From Methanomicrobiales archaeon HGW-Methanomicrobiales-1 (GTDB lineage Archaea > Halobacteriota > Methanomicrobia > Methanomicrobiales > Methanospirillaceae), in the NCBI GenBank assembly GCA_002839675.1, contig PGYM01000001.1, forward strand, positions 362,683 to 426,682: 64,000 nucleotides of DNA, read 5' to 3'. This document shows positions 1 to 8,409 of the stretch, in pieces. The position numbers were made by a program, and so were the translations under genes. The notes beneath the pieces were generated by a model, which was not told the origin of the DNA, did no database searches, and saw only the letters and a program-made list of their open reading frames with translations. Position 1 is the first letter of the stretch; every line of letters begins with the position of its first letter.

Positions 1-333
1 GGCATGCTCTTCGGTTTCATTGTCTTAGCGATTGTCGGTATCCTCACGATGATCTTCTCAAACATCGGTATCATACGGTTTGCCCGTACCGGCAGCATGG
101 GTGAGGCGTTCAATTTCAAGGAAATCTCTGCAACGATTGCAAAGATCGGATGGGTCCCGTATATCATCGCACTGGTCGTCCTGATTGTTGTTACGATTGT
201 GATCGAGATCATCCTTTCAGTCATTGGCATGATCCCCGTTCTTGGATTTATCATCACTATCGTCCTCATGGCACCAGTTACGCTCTTTGAGGCACGCTAC
301 CTCTGCCAGGTCTACGACTCTGTCGGCGCATAA
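1..333 (+). CDS. DUF4013-like integral membrane protein, C-terminal part
   Basis: The reading frame is already open at base 1, so the true start lies outside the window and only about 110 C-terminal residues are visible. They show one long hydrophobic segment after an Ile-rich stretch, a short amphipathic region (GEAFNFKEI) and two closely spaced membrane segments broken by a Gly-Met-Ile-Pro turn, ending ARYLCQVYDSVGA. This pattern matches the end of DUF4013 proteins, multi-pass membrane proteins of unknown function common in methanogens. The family call rests on pattern recognition. A T-rich tract just after the stop may terminate transcription. Confidence 0.55.
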   Translation, partial: GMLFGFIVLAIVGILTMIFSNIGIIRFARTGSMGEAFNFKEISATIAKIGWVPYIIALVVLIVVTIVIEIILSVIGMIPVLGFIITIVLMAPVTLFEARYLCQVYDSVGA

Positions 334-691
334 TTCCCTTCATTTCTTTTTTTTAAACAAATTCCGGATTACCTGGTATCCGGGGTAAGATACGATTTTA
401 ACAGACTATGTCCCGACCGGGATGTCCGGTTATTATAGCCCCCTATGTGTGGGGAAAAACCCAGTCCCTGTGTATGATAAATGCCGGCGTTTTCAGCACG
501 GTACCCCGTGGTATTTCTCCGGATGTACAGGATGCGGTAAACAACCGTGTCTTTGTATCACATCATTCCAGAAATGAGCGATAACGGAACAGAATTCACT
601 ACCTGCGAGAGAAATGCTTACGATTTCAAAAATCCTGGTACAATGACATCCCGTCATTGTCTTACGTAAAAAATCTTTAAAAAAAGAGATC
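334..691. other. Convergent intergenic region, no gene seen
   Basis: This 358-base gap separates the plus-strand membrane protein from minus-strand hisI, which are convergent. It starts with a run of T that could terminate the upstream gene. The rest has short homopolymers and no convincing reading frame, tRNA or strong hairpin. The open frame on the minus strand at 493-816 overlaps hisI out of frame and has no family features. Confidence 0.5.
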
Positions 692-1054
692 TTATTTCTT
701 CCCGTACACGGTTTCCGGGTCAAAGACTTTTGTCCCGACAACGGTTCCGTCCAGGGTCCGGTAAAAACAGGATGCGTAACCGGTGTGGCATGCTGCACCG
801 GTCTGCACAACTTCATAGATCAGGCAGTCTTCATCGCAGTCGGTGAAGATCCGCTCCACCTTCTGGAAGTGCCCGCTCTCCTCGCCTTTCTTCCAGAGTT
901 TTTTCCGGCTCCTGCTGTAATAGTGGGCAAAGCCGGTCTCCTGCGTGAGCCGGACTGCCTCTTCGTTGGCATATGCCATCATCAGTACGTCCCGGTTCTT
1001 TGTGTCCTGTACAATGACCGGGATCAACCCGTCAACAAATTTCAGGTTCAGCAT
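692..1054 (-). CDS. hisI: Phosphoribosyl-AMP cyclohydrolase
   Basis: HisI opens the adenine ring of phosphoribosyl-AMP, the third step of histidine biosynthesis. The 120-residue protein has the usual length of the stand-alone archaeal enzyme. It keeps the metal-binding DCDED motif at residues 72-76 and the downstream GAACHTG (87-92) with a further Cys at 96, the expected zinc and magnesium ligands. N-terminal landmarks such as DVLMMAYAN and [11 protein letters not shown] are also typical. It starts 3 bases after the end of the upstream peptidase gene, so the two are probably cotranscribed, although no other his gene lies nearby. Confidence 0.95.
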   Translation of the reverse strand: MLNLKFVDGLIPVIVQDTKNRDVLMMAYANEEAVRLTQETGFAHYYSRSRKKLWKKGEESGHFQKVERIFTDCDEDCLIYEVVQTGAACHTGYASCFYRTLDGTVVGTKVFDPETVYGKK

Positions 1055-1057
1055 GGT

Positions 1058-2212
1058 TCACCCTCCAATAACTACATTCATGATTGCAAGCAGGAAATCG
1101 CCAAAGACAATGCCGGTGATGAGCCCGGCGGTGATCGGGATGATGAAGGGCACTGCATAGGAGATCCAGACCGTGCCGGCTTTTTTATAGATTGCCAGTT
1201 CTGTGGTAAACTCTTCGGGATGTTCCCGGAGATCCTTGGTGTAAATACGGCCCTCGGCTGCATACATCCTCCGGATAGAGTCAAAAAAGCCGATAAATTT
1301 CCGGCTGACAACACCTTTCTTCTCCTCGAAATCTTCCATGACAAATCCCCATTCATGCTGGATGGTCTCGCCCTGTACGGGAAAGCCGAAGAACATGTAC
1401 ATCAGCGGGGCACGGTTTCCCCGGATGATATTGATCAAAAAGATCCCCAGCGGTGCTACGAGGTTGAGCAGCAGGGCGTTGATCAGGACCGTAAATGCAA
1501 GGAACCCCAGCGGGGTATTTCCCAGCAGCGGTGTGAACGGGAAGGTCGGGACGCAGAACGCGATAAAGATAAGCGCCCAGGCATCCGCTCCCCCGAAGAG
1601 ATGCATCCTGCCAAAGAGATAGAACACCCCGCAGAAGACGGCCGGGAGCAGGATAAAGAATGCCGGTGTTCCCCAGGCTCCGGAAAAGAGGAGCTGGACT
1701 GAGGTTATTGCCAGGATAACAACGATCAGGATGAAATACCACCGGTGGAATGCCTCCTCAACATTGGCTTCCCGCACTTTCCGTTTCGGCCGGATCTTTC
1801 CTTCCGGTTTCTGTTTCCAGGTAGCGTAGGAAATGTACCCAAAAATCCCGGCAAACATCGCGTACCAGGGTACCAGGGACAGGTTGAACGGTGAAGGCAG
1901 TACCAGCCATGCCAGTGCCGGCAGGGCAAGGGTGACGGCAAGGTATTCGAACCGAAATCGTTCACCGGGCTCATGGCTGTCGAGATAATTGGTGTAAAAG
2001 AAACTCACGATCAGCGTCAGGTATCCTGCAATGAGACTGTAATTCCCTGTTTTTATATACAGGAGCCAGACCGATGCGGGAATTCCGATAATGAGCATGG
2101 GATACCATGTCTTGAATGGCACCCGTCGGTCCTTGATGTCGAGATACGAGGCATAGATCAGGGTGGCCAGAACCGCAACCGCCGAGATCACCATCGGGTA
2201 CAAGAGTTCCAT
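1058..2212 (-). CDS. A24-family preflagellin/prepilin-type peptidase
   Basis: This is a polytopic membrane aspartyl protease of the FlaK/EppA/PibD type, which cleaves class III signal peptides of archaellins and type IV pilins. The two catalytic aspartates are apparent at D25 (YLDIKDRRVP) and D210 in FGGAD, the archaeal version of the GxGD motif. About eight hydrophobic segments are visible, and a basic loop (RPKRKVRE, about 141-148) lies between the catalytic halves. At 384 residues it is longer than the roughly 230 of FlaK because of extra membrane segments after the second aspartate. I chose ATG 2212 because the in-frame TTG at 2272 adds an unlikely basic, Cys-containing leader. Its location just upstream of a pilus-motor locus suggests it matures those pilins, but no pilin gene is in the window. 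Confidence 0.8.
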   Translation of the reverse strand: MELLYPMVISAVAVLATLIYASYLDIKDRRVPFKTWYPMLIIGIPASVWLLYIKTGNYSLIAGYLTLIVSFFYTNYLDSHEPGERFRFEYLAVTLALPALAWLVLPSPFNLSLVPWYAMFAGIFGYISYATWKQKPEGKIRPKRKVREANVEEAFHRWYFILIVVILAITSVQLLFSGAWGTPAFFILLPAVFCGVFYLFGRMHLFGGADAWALIFIAFCVPTFPFTPLLGNTPLGFLAFTVLINALLLNLVAPLGIFLINIIRGNRAPLMYMFFGFPVQGETIQHEWGFVMEDFEEKKGVVSRKFIGFFDSIRRMYAAEGRIYTKDLREHPEEFTTELAIYKKAGTVWISYAVPFIIPITAGLITGIVFGDFLLAIMNVVIGG

Positions 2213-2279
2213 AAATTCATTACATGCTTTTTTTTCAGAGCACTTATGTATGGCGCTGGTAAAAAAGGGCAATTGCGCA

Positions 2280-2291
2280 ACTATATAATAG
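2280..2291. promoter_or_regulatory. TATA-like element in divergent promoter region
   Basis: The sequence ACTATATAATAG lies between the divergent peptidase (start 2212) and the 203-residue protein (start 2381). It reads as a TATA box in both directions, and its distance suits a short leader for the minus-strand gene best. No clear BRE purine block is visible, so this is position-based inference. Confidence 0.35.
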
Positions 2292-2380
2292 CCGGGTTGA
2301 AAATATCTCCCTGACGAAAGCAGCGGCAGATCTGGAACAGCCGGTTACTGTACATCTGCATTCCCCGGGATGGTTTTTTT

Positions 2381-2992
2381 ATGAAAATCCAGGATATGAT
2401 AGATACACTCCTCAAGGGATCTTCTCCCTTGGGGTCATTCCCGCTCCCTGAACTGATCGGGTTTGCAGAAAAGGGTGGCATCAACGGCATAGCTGCTGCA
2501 AAAGAGAACGAGAAACTGCAGTATCTTGCAATCCTTGCCGGAGAACCTGAAGGTGCCATTTTCATCGATGAAAAGGGGACCCTCTATGGCGATAAGGCAG
2601 TGATGCTGTTTACGGATAATGAATCGTTTACCCTGTATGATGTCAATCCCGACCTGGTAGATGCGGTGGTTGCCGGGTGCCGTATCTTTGAAAAGTCCCA
2701 CATGAAAAAGAGGGACAGCTATGAACTTCCGGAGTTCGGCAAAAAAAATGCCGGGCTGGGCGTGTTCACCCTGACTATCCGGAGGGAAAATGAACCCCAG
2801 AACGGGGTCCGGGTCTCCCTGCGGAAAGACGGCAAGGTTGTTGGCAGCGATGTAACCACCGGGGATGGCAGCGTCGGCTTTAAGCTGGTGCACGGGAAGT
2901 ACGATGTGATTGTCCAGGACCGCAACCAGCAGCTCACCACGTTTCATGTACAGTTCGAAGAGTCCAGTTCGCAGAAAGTCCTGCAACTGTAA
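2381..2992 (+). CDS. Unknown protein: DUF2226-like N-terminus plus carboxypeptidase-regulatory-like beta domain
   Basis: Not recognised as a named family. Residues 1-105 show an alternating beta pattern, GEPEGAIFIDEKGTLYGD followed by a Phe-Thr-Leu-Tyr-Asp-Val strand, that resembles the DUF2226/DUF4388-type domains encoded at 6177 and 7529. Residues about 130-203 look like a CarboxypepD_reg or Ig-like beta sandwich, with NGVRVSLRKDGKVVGSDVTT then a GSVGF turn and a KYDVIVQDRNQ strand. There is no signal peptide or membrane segment, so it is probably cytoplasmic. It sits between the peptidase and the V4R/Cache sensor and shares a domain type with the cluster downstream, which suggests a related role. 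Confidence 0.6.
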   Translation: MKIQDMIDTLLKGSSPLGSFPLPELIGFAEKGGINGIAAAKENEKLQYLAILAGEPEGAIFIDEKGTLYGDKAVMLFTDNESFTLYDVNPDLVDAVVAGCRIFEKSHMKKRDSYELPEFGKKNAGLGVFTLTIRRENEPQNGVRVSLRKDGKVVGSDVTTGDGSVGFKLVHGKYDVIVQDRNQQLTTFHVQFEESSSQKVLQL

Positions 2993-3103
2993 TAATAAAA
3001 ACCTTGCTTTTTTTATTTTTTCCCAAATCTAGCCCATATCGGGAAATACGGGCCGAAATGCAAGACGAAACGCTTTAATTGAAGGATAACAGAACACTTC
3101 ATT

Positions 3104-4669
3104 ATGAAGATCGGACGTGAAGATTTCGAGGCGCTCATGAAGGGGGACAAAACGATCGCCCCGTATATTGAGCTCGATCCCCTTGCCGGTTCGTACTCGG
3201 TTTTTGGCGTAAAAACTGCAAGCAACCCGAATTATCTCATAAAAGCCATCTACGAGATGTACGAAGCGAACCTCAACAAGAAACTCGCGGTTAAGGCTGT
3301 TCGCAAGCTCTTCCGTTCGGTTGGTGCCGGGTCTGTCGGGCTCAATAATATGTTAAAAAAGCAGGGTATGGAATTAAAACCGGCAGAGTTTCTTATGCTG
3401 GTTTTTAAGCTGCAGCACCAGCAGGGCTGGGGTGCCCCGTTTGAGCTGATCGAGGCGAGCGAGAAGAGGATCGTGCTCCGGTGCAAACAGACCTTTGAGT
3501 CCGAGGTGCTCAAGGACTGGAACATGCCGGTATGCGGGCTCCATCAGGGATGGATCGAGGGGGTCCTCATGGCGGTAACCGGCAAGTCGTGGTTCTGCCT
3601 TGAGAAGAGCTGCCACGCGAAAGGTGACCCGTACTGTGAGTTCGTTGCTGACCAGGTCTCTCCGAGCTGGAAGTACAAAGCAGAAGCGGTTGTCAAGGGC
3701 GAATCTGCGATCACGGAATTTATCGAGCACAAGCCGCTCGAAGGCAAGATATCTCTCATGGATGAACCGGTCGTCATGATGCCCCGTTTCATCTTCACGT
3801 CCATGACCCAGTCGCTGAAAAAGACGATGGGAGAAGCGCCGGCAAGCGGTGTCAACTACCGTGCCTACATGGATATGGGCAAGGAGAATGTCGAGCACTA
3901 CAGGAAGATGAGTATCTCGTATGACCTCTCCAGGACTAAACTTGACAAGGATCTCAACGAGCTGCACAAACGTTTCGCAGCATACGGGACTCCTTTGGTT
4001 TCCGGAGGCCAGATTGCTTATGGCGGCCATATCGTCAACAATAACTTCGAGGTTGTTGATTCCATTGAAAAGGAGATGGGCAGCAAGGCCACCGTCTTCC
4101 AGAAAGTTGGTGATAAGGCAATCCGTGTATCTACCAACGTTGTTGGCGCTGACGGCAAGAGGGCTGTCGGGACCGAGATTTCAAGTGTAGTCTACGATGC
4201 CGTGATCAACAAAGGGCAAACCTATTACGGCACTGCAGATGTGGTTGGTAAAAAGTATGTCGTGGCGTATGAGCCAATCAGGAATCCTGCAGGTGAGATC
4301 ATCGGTATCCTTTTTGTCGGAATTCCTGAAGACACGGTCTACGGCCCGTTAATGGAAGAGAAACTTAAAAAGATCAATCCCAAGACCATCTGCGACATGG
4401 CGTTTGCCTTCTACTCCCAGATGGGCTGGTTCAATATCGTCAAGGAAGAGTGGGATGAGAAGACCAAGACGAAGACCATTACGCTCTCCCACACGGTCGA
4501 ATCCGAATCCTTCGGAAACACCGGTAAGAACGTCTGTTACTGCACGGCCGGCCTGCTTGCTGGTATCATCGAGGGATCGTTTGGTATCCGGGTACAGGGA
4601 CGCGAGATCAAGTGCCGGTCAAAAGGTGATGAGCACTGCGTCTTTACCATCACCAACAAACCAGAATAA
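3104..4669 (+). CDS. Soluble V4R-Cache-V4R sensor protein
   Basis: A 521-residue protein with two V4R (4-vinyl-reductase, small-molecule binding) domains. The first spans about 40-182 and ends in the Cys-rich signature around C165, C170 and C178 (AKGDPYCEF). The second ends at about 516 with the matching RSKGDEHCVFTI. Between them, at about 310-412, lies a Cache-like sensor domain ending PIRNPAGEIIGILFVGIPE. The helices at 225-275 resemble the start of a V4R domain, so Cache may be inserted inside the second V4R rather than beside it. There is no membrane segment, unusual for a Cache domain. No output domain is present, so it probably acts through partner binding. Function unknown. Confidence 0.75.
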   Translation: MKIGREDFEALMKGDKTIAPYIELDPLAGSYSVFGVKTASNPNYLIKAIYEMYEANLNKKLAVKAVRKLFRSVGAGSVGLNNMLKKQGMELKPAEFLMLVFKLQHQQGWGAPFELIEASEKRIVLRCKQTFESEVLKDWNMPVCGLHQGWIEGVLMAVTGKSWFCLEKSCHAKGDPYCEFVADQVSPSWKYKAEAVVKGESAITEFIEHKPLEGKISLMDEPVVMMPRFIFTSMTQSLKKTMGEAPASGVNYRAYMDMGKENVEHYRKMSISYDLSRTKLDKDLNELHKRFAAYGTPLVSGGQIAYGGHIVNNNFEVVDSIEKEMGSKATVFQKVGDKAIRVSTNVVGADGKRAVGTEISSVVYDAVINKGQTYYGTADVVGKKYVVAYEPIRNPAGEIIGILFVGIPEDTVYGPLMEEKLKKINPKTICDMAFAFYSQMGWFNIVKEEWDEKTKTKTITLSHTVESESFGNTGKNVCYCTAGLLAGIIEGSFGIRVQGREIKCRSKGDEHCVFTITNKPE

Positions 4670-4714
4670 CTTTTTTCTTCAGCCAAATTATCCAAAAAAA
4701 CGATAACCGTAAAA

Positions 4715-5509
4715 TTACGCTTCCGGTTTTTTCTTAAAAAGAGCTTTTGAGAACCGGTCAATGAACCCTTCTTTCTTGACAACAACGACCTCTTCTTCAT
4801 AGGCAACCCCAACCAGGTCGGATGCTATGCGCCTGATTGCCTTTGATGCCGGAGAATCAGGGAACTTGAGGACGATCGGGACTTTTGCCGAGGAAGCCCG
4901 GCGCACGTTGGGGTCTTCGGGTATAACCCCGAGCACTTTAACCCCGAGCACTTTTTCCATCTTTTTTATGACGATATCTGACTTGTCCTGATCGACACGG
5001 TTGATGATCGAACCGAGCACGTGTCCGCCCACTACTTCAGTCAGGATTTTGGTCTTGAGTGCATCAACAATAGAGGAAAGTTCAGGGTTTACCACGAGAA
5101 TTACTTCGTCGGCAACGGCAAGCGGGACAACACCATCCTTGCTGATGCCGGCAGGTGCATCGATCAACAGGAACTCGCAGCGTTTTACAATCTCGCCCAT
5201 CACGTCGCGGATCTTGTTCGGGTCGGCTTCCTGGAATCCTTGGAGTGAGATACCGCTCGGGATTACCTTGAGCCCGGCCGGACCCTCGTAGATTGCATCG
5301 TTGACATTGCATTTGCCTGCAAGAACTTCATGCAGGGTGACCGGGGCATCCTGCAGGCCAATGATAAGGCCTACATTTGCCATGCCGATATCAGCGTCCA
5401 TCAGGTAGGTTTCTTTACCGAGCTGGGCAAGCATGGTACCGAGATTGACAGAAACAGTGGTCTTTCCTGTTCCTCCTTTCCCAGAAGCGATCGTGTAAAC
5501 CTTGACCAT
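4715..5509 (-). CDS. minD: MinD/ParA-type ATPase
   Basis: A 264-residue deviant Walker-A ATPase. The P-loop KGGTGKTT at residues 11-18 carries the signature lysine K11, followed by DADIGMANVG (38-46) and LLIDAPAGI as switch II. Archaeal MinD proteins position cell-surface or division machinery; in haloarchaea MinD4 affects archaella and chemosensory-array placement. The C-terminus (FIDRFSKALFKKKPEA) is a basic amphipathic stretch like the membrane-targeting helix of MinD. It is the last of three minus-strand genes next to roadblock proteins and a pilus motor, so a role in placing that motor is plausible but inferred. The paralogue number cannot be decided from sequence alone. Confidence 0.9.
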   Translation of the reverse strand: MVKVYTIASGKGGTGKTTVSVNLGTMLAQLGKETYLMDADIGMANVGLIIGLQDAPVTLHEVLAGKCNVNDAIYEGPAGLKVIPSGISLQGFQEADPNKIRDVMGEIVKRCEFLLIDAPAGISKDGVVPLAVADEVILVVNPELSSIVDALKTKILTEVVGGHVLGSIINRVDQDKSDIVIKKMEKVLGVKVLGVIPEDPNVRRASSAKVPIVLKFPDSPASKAIRRIASDLVGVAYEEEVVVVKKEGFIDRFSKALFKKKPEA

Positions 5510-5542
5510 CGAACACCCTATGGTGATAGGTATTTCTATTGC

Positions 5543-5554
5543 ATTTATATAAGA
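5543..5554 (-). promoter_or_regulatory. TATA box of minD
   Basis: Read on the minus strand, this is CTTATATAAATG, 34-45 bases before the minD start at 5509. That spacing puts transcription initiation about 10 bases upstream of the ATG. minD can therefore probably be transcribed on its own as well as from the upstream genes. Confidence 0.5.
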
Positions 5555-5578
5555 TTACCCAATTACTCTACCTTTGTT

Positions 5579-6154
5579 TTATATCCACCAGTTTAAAACA
5601 ACTTGCGTATCTGCGGCGATCTGCTGTATGACCTCGTTTTTGAGCGGAGTTTTTGCCCTGACAATGCCGACCAGGTCCGATCCTTTATGCGTTATGCCAA
5701 ACAGGCTCACGCCCGGTGTCCTGGCAAGCGGATCGCTTTTGAATATCCCACTGTAGGTTGCAGCATCCACTAAAGCGGTATCTCCGCCGGATGACCCAAA
5801 GAGAAGGCCATCACCCGTTGCGATGGTAAAATTGTTCAGGGAATATTTTTGGGCAAGTGCAGTCAGACTTTCGGTTAAGTCCTGGCGGTTACTGGTGAGA
5901 TCGATATTTTTTGGTTTTGGCACCTCAGTCGTCCCGTCACCGTCCGCAGATTTCACCGGGGGCTGGATCGCGGAAACGGTTTTTGATTTCGGCTGGTAAT
6001 CGAGGGGGTGGCGAACATGGGGTGACGTGTCTGTATCCCTTATAAGAGAGATCCGTGTTTTGGATCGTTTCCGGAACAGCACTATGGCGATAACCGCAAC
6101 AAGGGCAATACCGATGATCACTGCCGGCACAAGCCAACCGGTCAAGGTGTCCAT
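5579..6154 (-). CDS. Membrane-anchored roadblock-like protein
   Basis: A 191-residue protein with one N-terminal transmembrane helix (about 7-27) followed by a basic stop-transfer FRKRSK, a Ser/Pro/Lys-rich linker (about 30-80), and a C-terminal alpha/beta domain (about 88-191). That domain contains DLTESLTALAQKYSLNNFTI and GDGLLFGSSGGDTALVDAAT, which match the strand-helix pattern of roadblock/LC7 domains (the MglB family). It starts 22 bases after the end of the DUF2226-like gene and precedes minD. The topology puts the roadblock-like domain in the cytoplasm. Identification is by pattern only. Confidence 0.55.
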   Translation of the reverse strand: MDTLTGWLVPAVIIGIALVAVIAIVLFRKRSKTRISLIRDTDTSPHVRHPLDYQPKSKTVSAIQPPVKSADGDGTTEVPKPKNIDLTSNRQDLTESLTALAQKYSLNNFTIATGDGLLFGSSGGDTALVDAATYSGIFKSDPLARTPGVSLFGITHKGSDLVGIVRAKTPLKNEVIQQIAADTQVVLNWWI

Positions 6155-6176
6155 GTTATGCTTTCACCTCTCCCCA

Positions 6177-6917
6177 TCATCGTTCCATCAGGTGCTCGAG
6201 CTGCAACTGTTTGATCATGGTCTTGCAGTCCGTGCGGATCTTATCGGTCATATGGTCGATGTCGAGCGTTTCGAAGGTGTCGATATCCTTTTCAAAACTG
6301 CTTGAATCCTCGGAAGTCTCATCCGTTTCAGCAGGCTTTTTTTGTTCCTGAAGGTGAACCGCGATCGGGGCCACAGGTGTCGGAGGATTTTTGGCAGTGA
6401 TTGGCTGTGCCGGGGTGTGTGCAGCTGGTTTTGTGGTTACTGTGGGCAGGGGGGGAACCACAACGCGTATTGTCGGTACTACGCGTGGATGTGCAGGCAG
6501 GGTCTTGTCCGCTTTTACCGGTGGTGCAATGGGTTTTCCTGCAGGTCCGGAGTGGTTAACTGCCGAAGGTTGCTGTGGCTGGTGTGTTGCTGCCGGGGCT
6601 GTTTTTGCGGCTTTGATGACATGGCTTGTCTTGTTAAATTCGAGGGCAAGCCGGATCTGTGCTTCATCCATACTCGAAAGTGCAACATCTGCTTTCTGGC
6701 CGCTCATCTTCTGGATCTCTTCCCATGCCGGATCACCCTGTTTTTGGTCGATCTTTGCAAGTATGCAGGTACCGGATTTAAAGACAATCGTCCCGCCGAC
6801 CGACCCGGATGAGACCGTGCAGATCCCGGAAAATTTTGTATGCGTAAGCTCATCGAGGATAGAACTGATCAGTTCACTTTTTTTGATTTTAAGAAAAGTA
6901 CCCCTCGGGAGTTGCAT
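6177..6917 (-). CDS. DUF2226-like protein with Pro-rich linker and C-terminal helix
   Basis: A 246-residue protein in three parts. Residues 1-105 contain KSELISSILDELTHTKFSG and a SGSVGGTIVFKSG strand, which fit the archaeal DUF2226 family, related in appearance to DUF4388/PATAN signalling domains. Residues about 106-195 are a Pro/Ala/Thr-rich linker with little order. The last 40 residues form an acidic then helical tail (TLDIDHMTDKIRTDCKTMI). No catalytic motif is visible. It heads the minus-strand cluster with a roadblock-like protein and MinD and diverges from the roadblock protein at 7160, so it is probably part of the same module. Exact function unknown. Confidence 0.65.
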   Translation of the reverse strand: MQLPRGTFLKIKKSELISSILDELTHTKFSGICTVSSGSVGGTIVFKSGTCILAKIDQKQGDPAWEEIQKMSGQKADVALSSMDEAQIRLALEFNKTSHVIKAAKTAPAATHQPQQPSAVNHSGPAGKPIAPPVKADKTLPAHPRVVPTIRVVVPPLPTVTTKPAAHTPAQPITAKNPPTPVAPIAVHLQEQKKPAETDETSEDSSSFEKDIDTFETLDIDHMTDKIRTDCKTMIKQLQLEHLMER

Positions 6918-7159
6918 TATATTCTAATGTAATTGGACTCGTGTATATAGTTTCTTTTCGTTCACCACCACCGGTTACGTACTGTAGTATATCGGTTATT
7001 ATCCTCAGAACCGGATACCCGGAATTGCAGCCATCCGGAAAAACCAAAAAAAATGTATTTTTTAGTCAAAACTGTCCATTTTACAGTGAAAGAGGGATAA
7101 AAGCCCAACCTATTAATAGAACAAAAAACAAGAGAATTTATTTATTAGATGGTGAACGT

Positions 7160-7507
7160 ATGCTAAAACCATTATTGGAAGAATTCTTAAAAGTCGAAGG
7201 GGTTTCAGCTGCAGTTGTGGTTGGAAGGGATGGGTTTGTAATAGAAAGTGCTGTTTCCGGGAAGGTCGATATCGAAGCACTGGGTGCAATGGCTTCAACC
7301 GGGCTGGGCACTTCCGAAGCAATGGGCAGTACGCTGGGGAAAGGAGAGCTTCTCCAGATGCTTGTCGAGCTGGAAAAAGGACCCATTATTCTCTCCCCGC
7401 TTTCCAGCGATGAATTGATTGCTATCGTTGCAGATACGACATCCAACGTGGGAAGGATCCGGTACGAGTTAAAGAAAAATAAAGAACGTATCGTTGCTGC
7501 ACTCTGA
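7160..7507 (+). CDS. Roadblock/LC7 domain protein (MglB-like)
   Basis: A 115-residue single-domain protein with the classic roadblock pattern: a helix (LLEEFLKVEGVSAAVVV) then GRDGFVIES, an alanine-rich GAMASTGLGTSEAMG helix and the GPIILSPL strand. Such dimers in bacteria (MglB) act as GTPase-activating partners of small Ras-like GTPases that control pilus polarity; archaeal members are mostly uncharacterised. I chose ATG 7160 rather than the longer open frame because a GGTGA ribosome site precedes it and the upstream part has no family features. It is 21 bases upstream of the DUF2226-roadblock fusion. No MglA-like GTPase gene is seen in the window. Confidence 0.8.
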   Translation: MLKPLLEEFLKVEGVSAAVVVGRDGFVIESAVSGKVDIEALGAMASTGLGTSEAMGSTLGKGELLQMLVELEKGPIILSPLSSDELIAIVADTTSNVGRIRYELKKNKERIVAAL

Positions 7508-7528
7508 TCAACCCTTAATATTCTTTTT

Positions 7529-8251
7529 ATGAACTTACCTGCAGGAACCGACGGTGGAACGATAACAAATCCTCAGGAAGAGGGGTTGATCCCGTACCTT
7601 ATGGCATTCCGCGGGGCAATAGAGATCGAGACCAGCGAAGGTCATGGATTTATCCTTACCGAGAATGGCAAACTCAAAGCCGCATATTTTAAAAGCGGTG
7701 AGAACACCTCCCGCGGAAAGGAAGCCCTCTCGTACCTGATGGCGGATTCACCGGAATCCGGGTCGAATCAGACGTTTAACTTAAGAAAATACAGCGATGA
7801 TGAGTTCAACCGGGCATTAACCATTGCAAACGACGAGAACCTGTTGCTCCCGGTCCCCCCTCCGAAACCTGCAGTACGGCGTGAAGCAGATCCTGATCCC
7901 GATCCCGCAATGCCGGTGCTTCTGGACGAGAATAGTCTCAGGAAAATAGCCAGCCAGCCCGGCGTTATTGCAGTTTCAGCATTTTTTGAAGGTTTTCCTG
8001 TCCAGTCTATGGGCGATGCCGATTTTGAGCATGTTGCCGCCCTGGCAGAAGATCTCATGCGGGCTGGTGCGAAGATCGCACAGGAAATGAAGGTCGGAGA
8101 CCTGGACCAGCTGATCCTGGAGACTGCAGAAAATAAATTTATTATCGCGCCCTGTGGGGATCTCTTCCTCTGTGTTTTTACCACATCGGATGCCCAGCTC
8201 GGGCTTATCCGGGTTGTCCTTAAAAGCATCCAGGCCGAAATTGCCGTTTGA
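7529..8251 (+). CDS. DUF2226-like / roadblock fusion protein
   Basis: A 240-residue protein joining the two domain types seen separately nearby. Residues 15-105 (GLIPYLMAFRGAIEIET, HGFILTENGKLKAAYFKSG) resemble the DUF2226-like domain. Residues about 130-240, starting DENSLRKIASQPGVIAVSAF, resemble a roadblock domain and include EHVAALAEDLMRAG and a FIIAPCGDLFLCVF strand. A proline-rich linker (VPPPKP) with a DPDPDP repeat separates them. The fusion supports a working link between the stand-alone DUF2226-like and roadblock proteins. It lies between the free roadblock gene and the pilus ATPase gene on the same strand. Confidence 0.65.
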   Translation: MNLPAGTDGGTITNPQEEGLIPYLMAFRGAIEIETSEGHGFILTENGKLKAAYFKSGENTSRGKEALSYLMADSPESGSNQTFNLRKYSDDEFNRALTIANDENLLLPVPPPKPAVRREADPDPDPAMPVLLDENSLRKIASQPGVIAVSAFFEGFPVQSMGDADFEHVAALAEDLMRAGAKIAQEMKVGDLDQLILETAENKFIIAPCGDLFLCVFTTSDAQLGLIRVVLKSIQAEIAV

Positions 8252-8409
8252 TACTGGTTGGTGGAAAAAAAGCATAGGATCTTGCTTATTCAACTATTCT
8301 GTCAAGAATTTCTTCAACTTACATTCCACAGAGTAGATATACTTATAGGCAAAATTATCATTTAGCCTGCTCTATGCAAATAGTATAAAATAATCCATCA
8401 ATCAAGGTG

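Noticed and set aside
785-1702. 305-residue open frame on the plus strand
   Set aside because: It is antisense to hisI and the A24 peptidase, whose catalytic motifs are clear, and its own product is Cys/His/Asp-rich without any family pattern.
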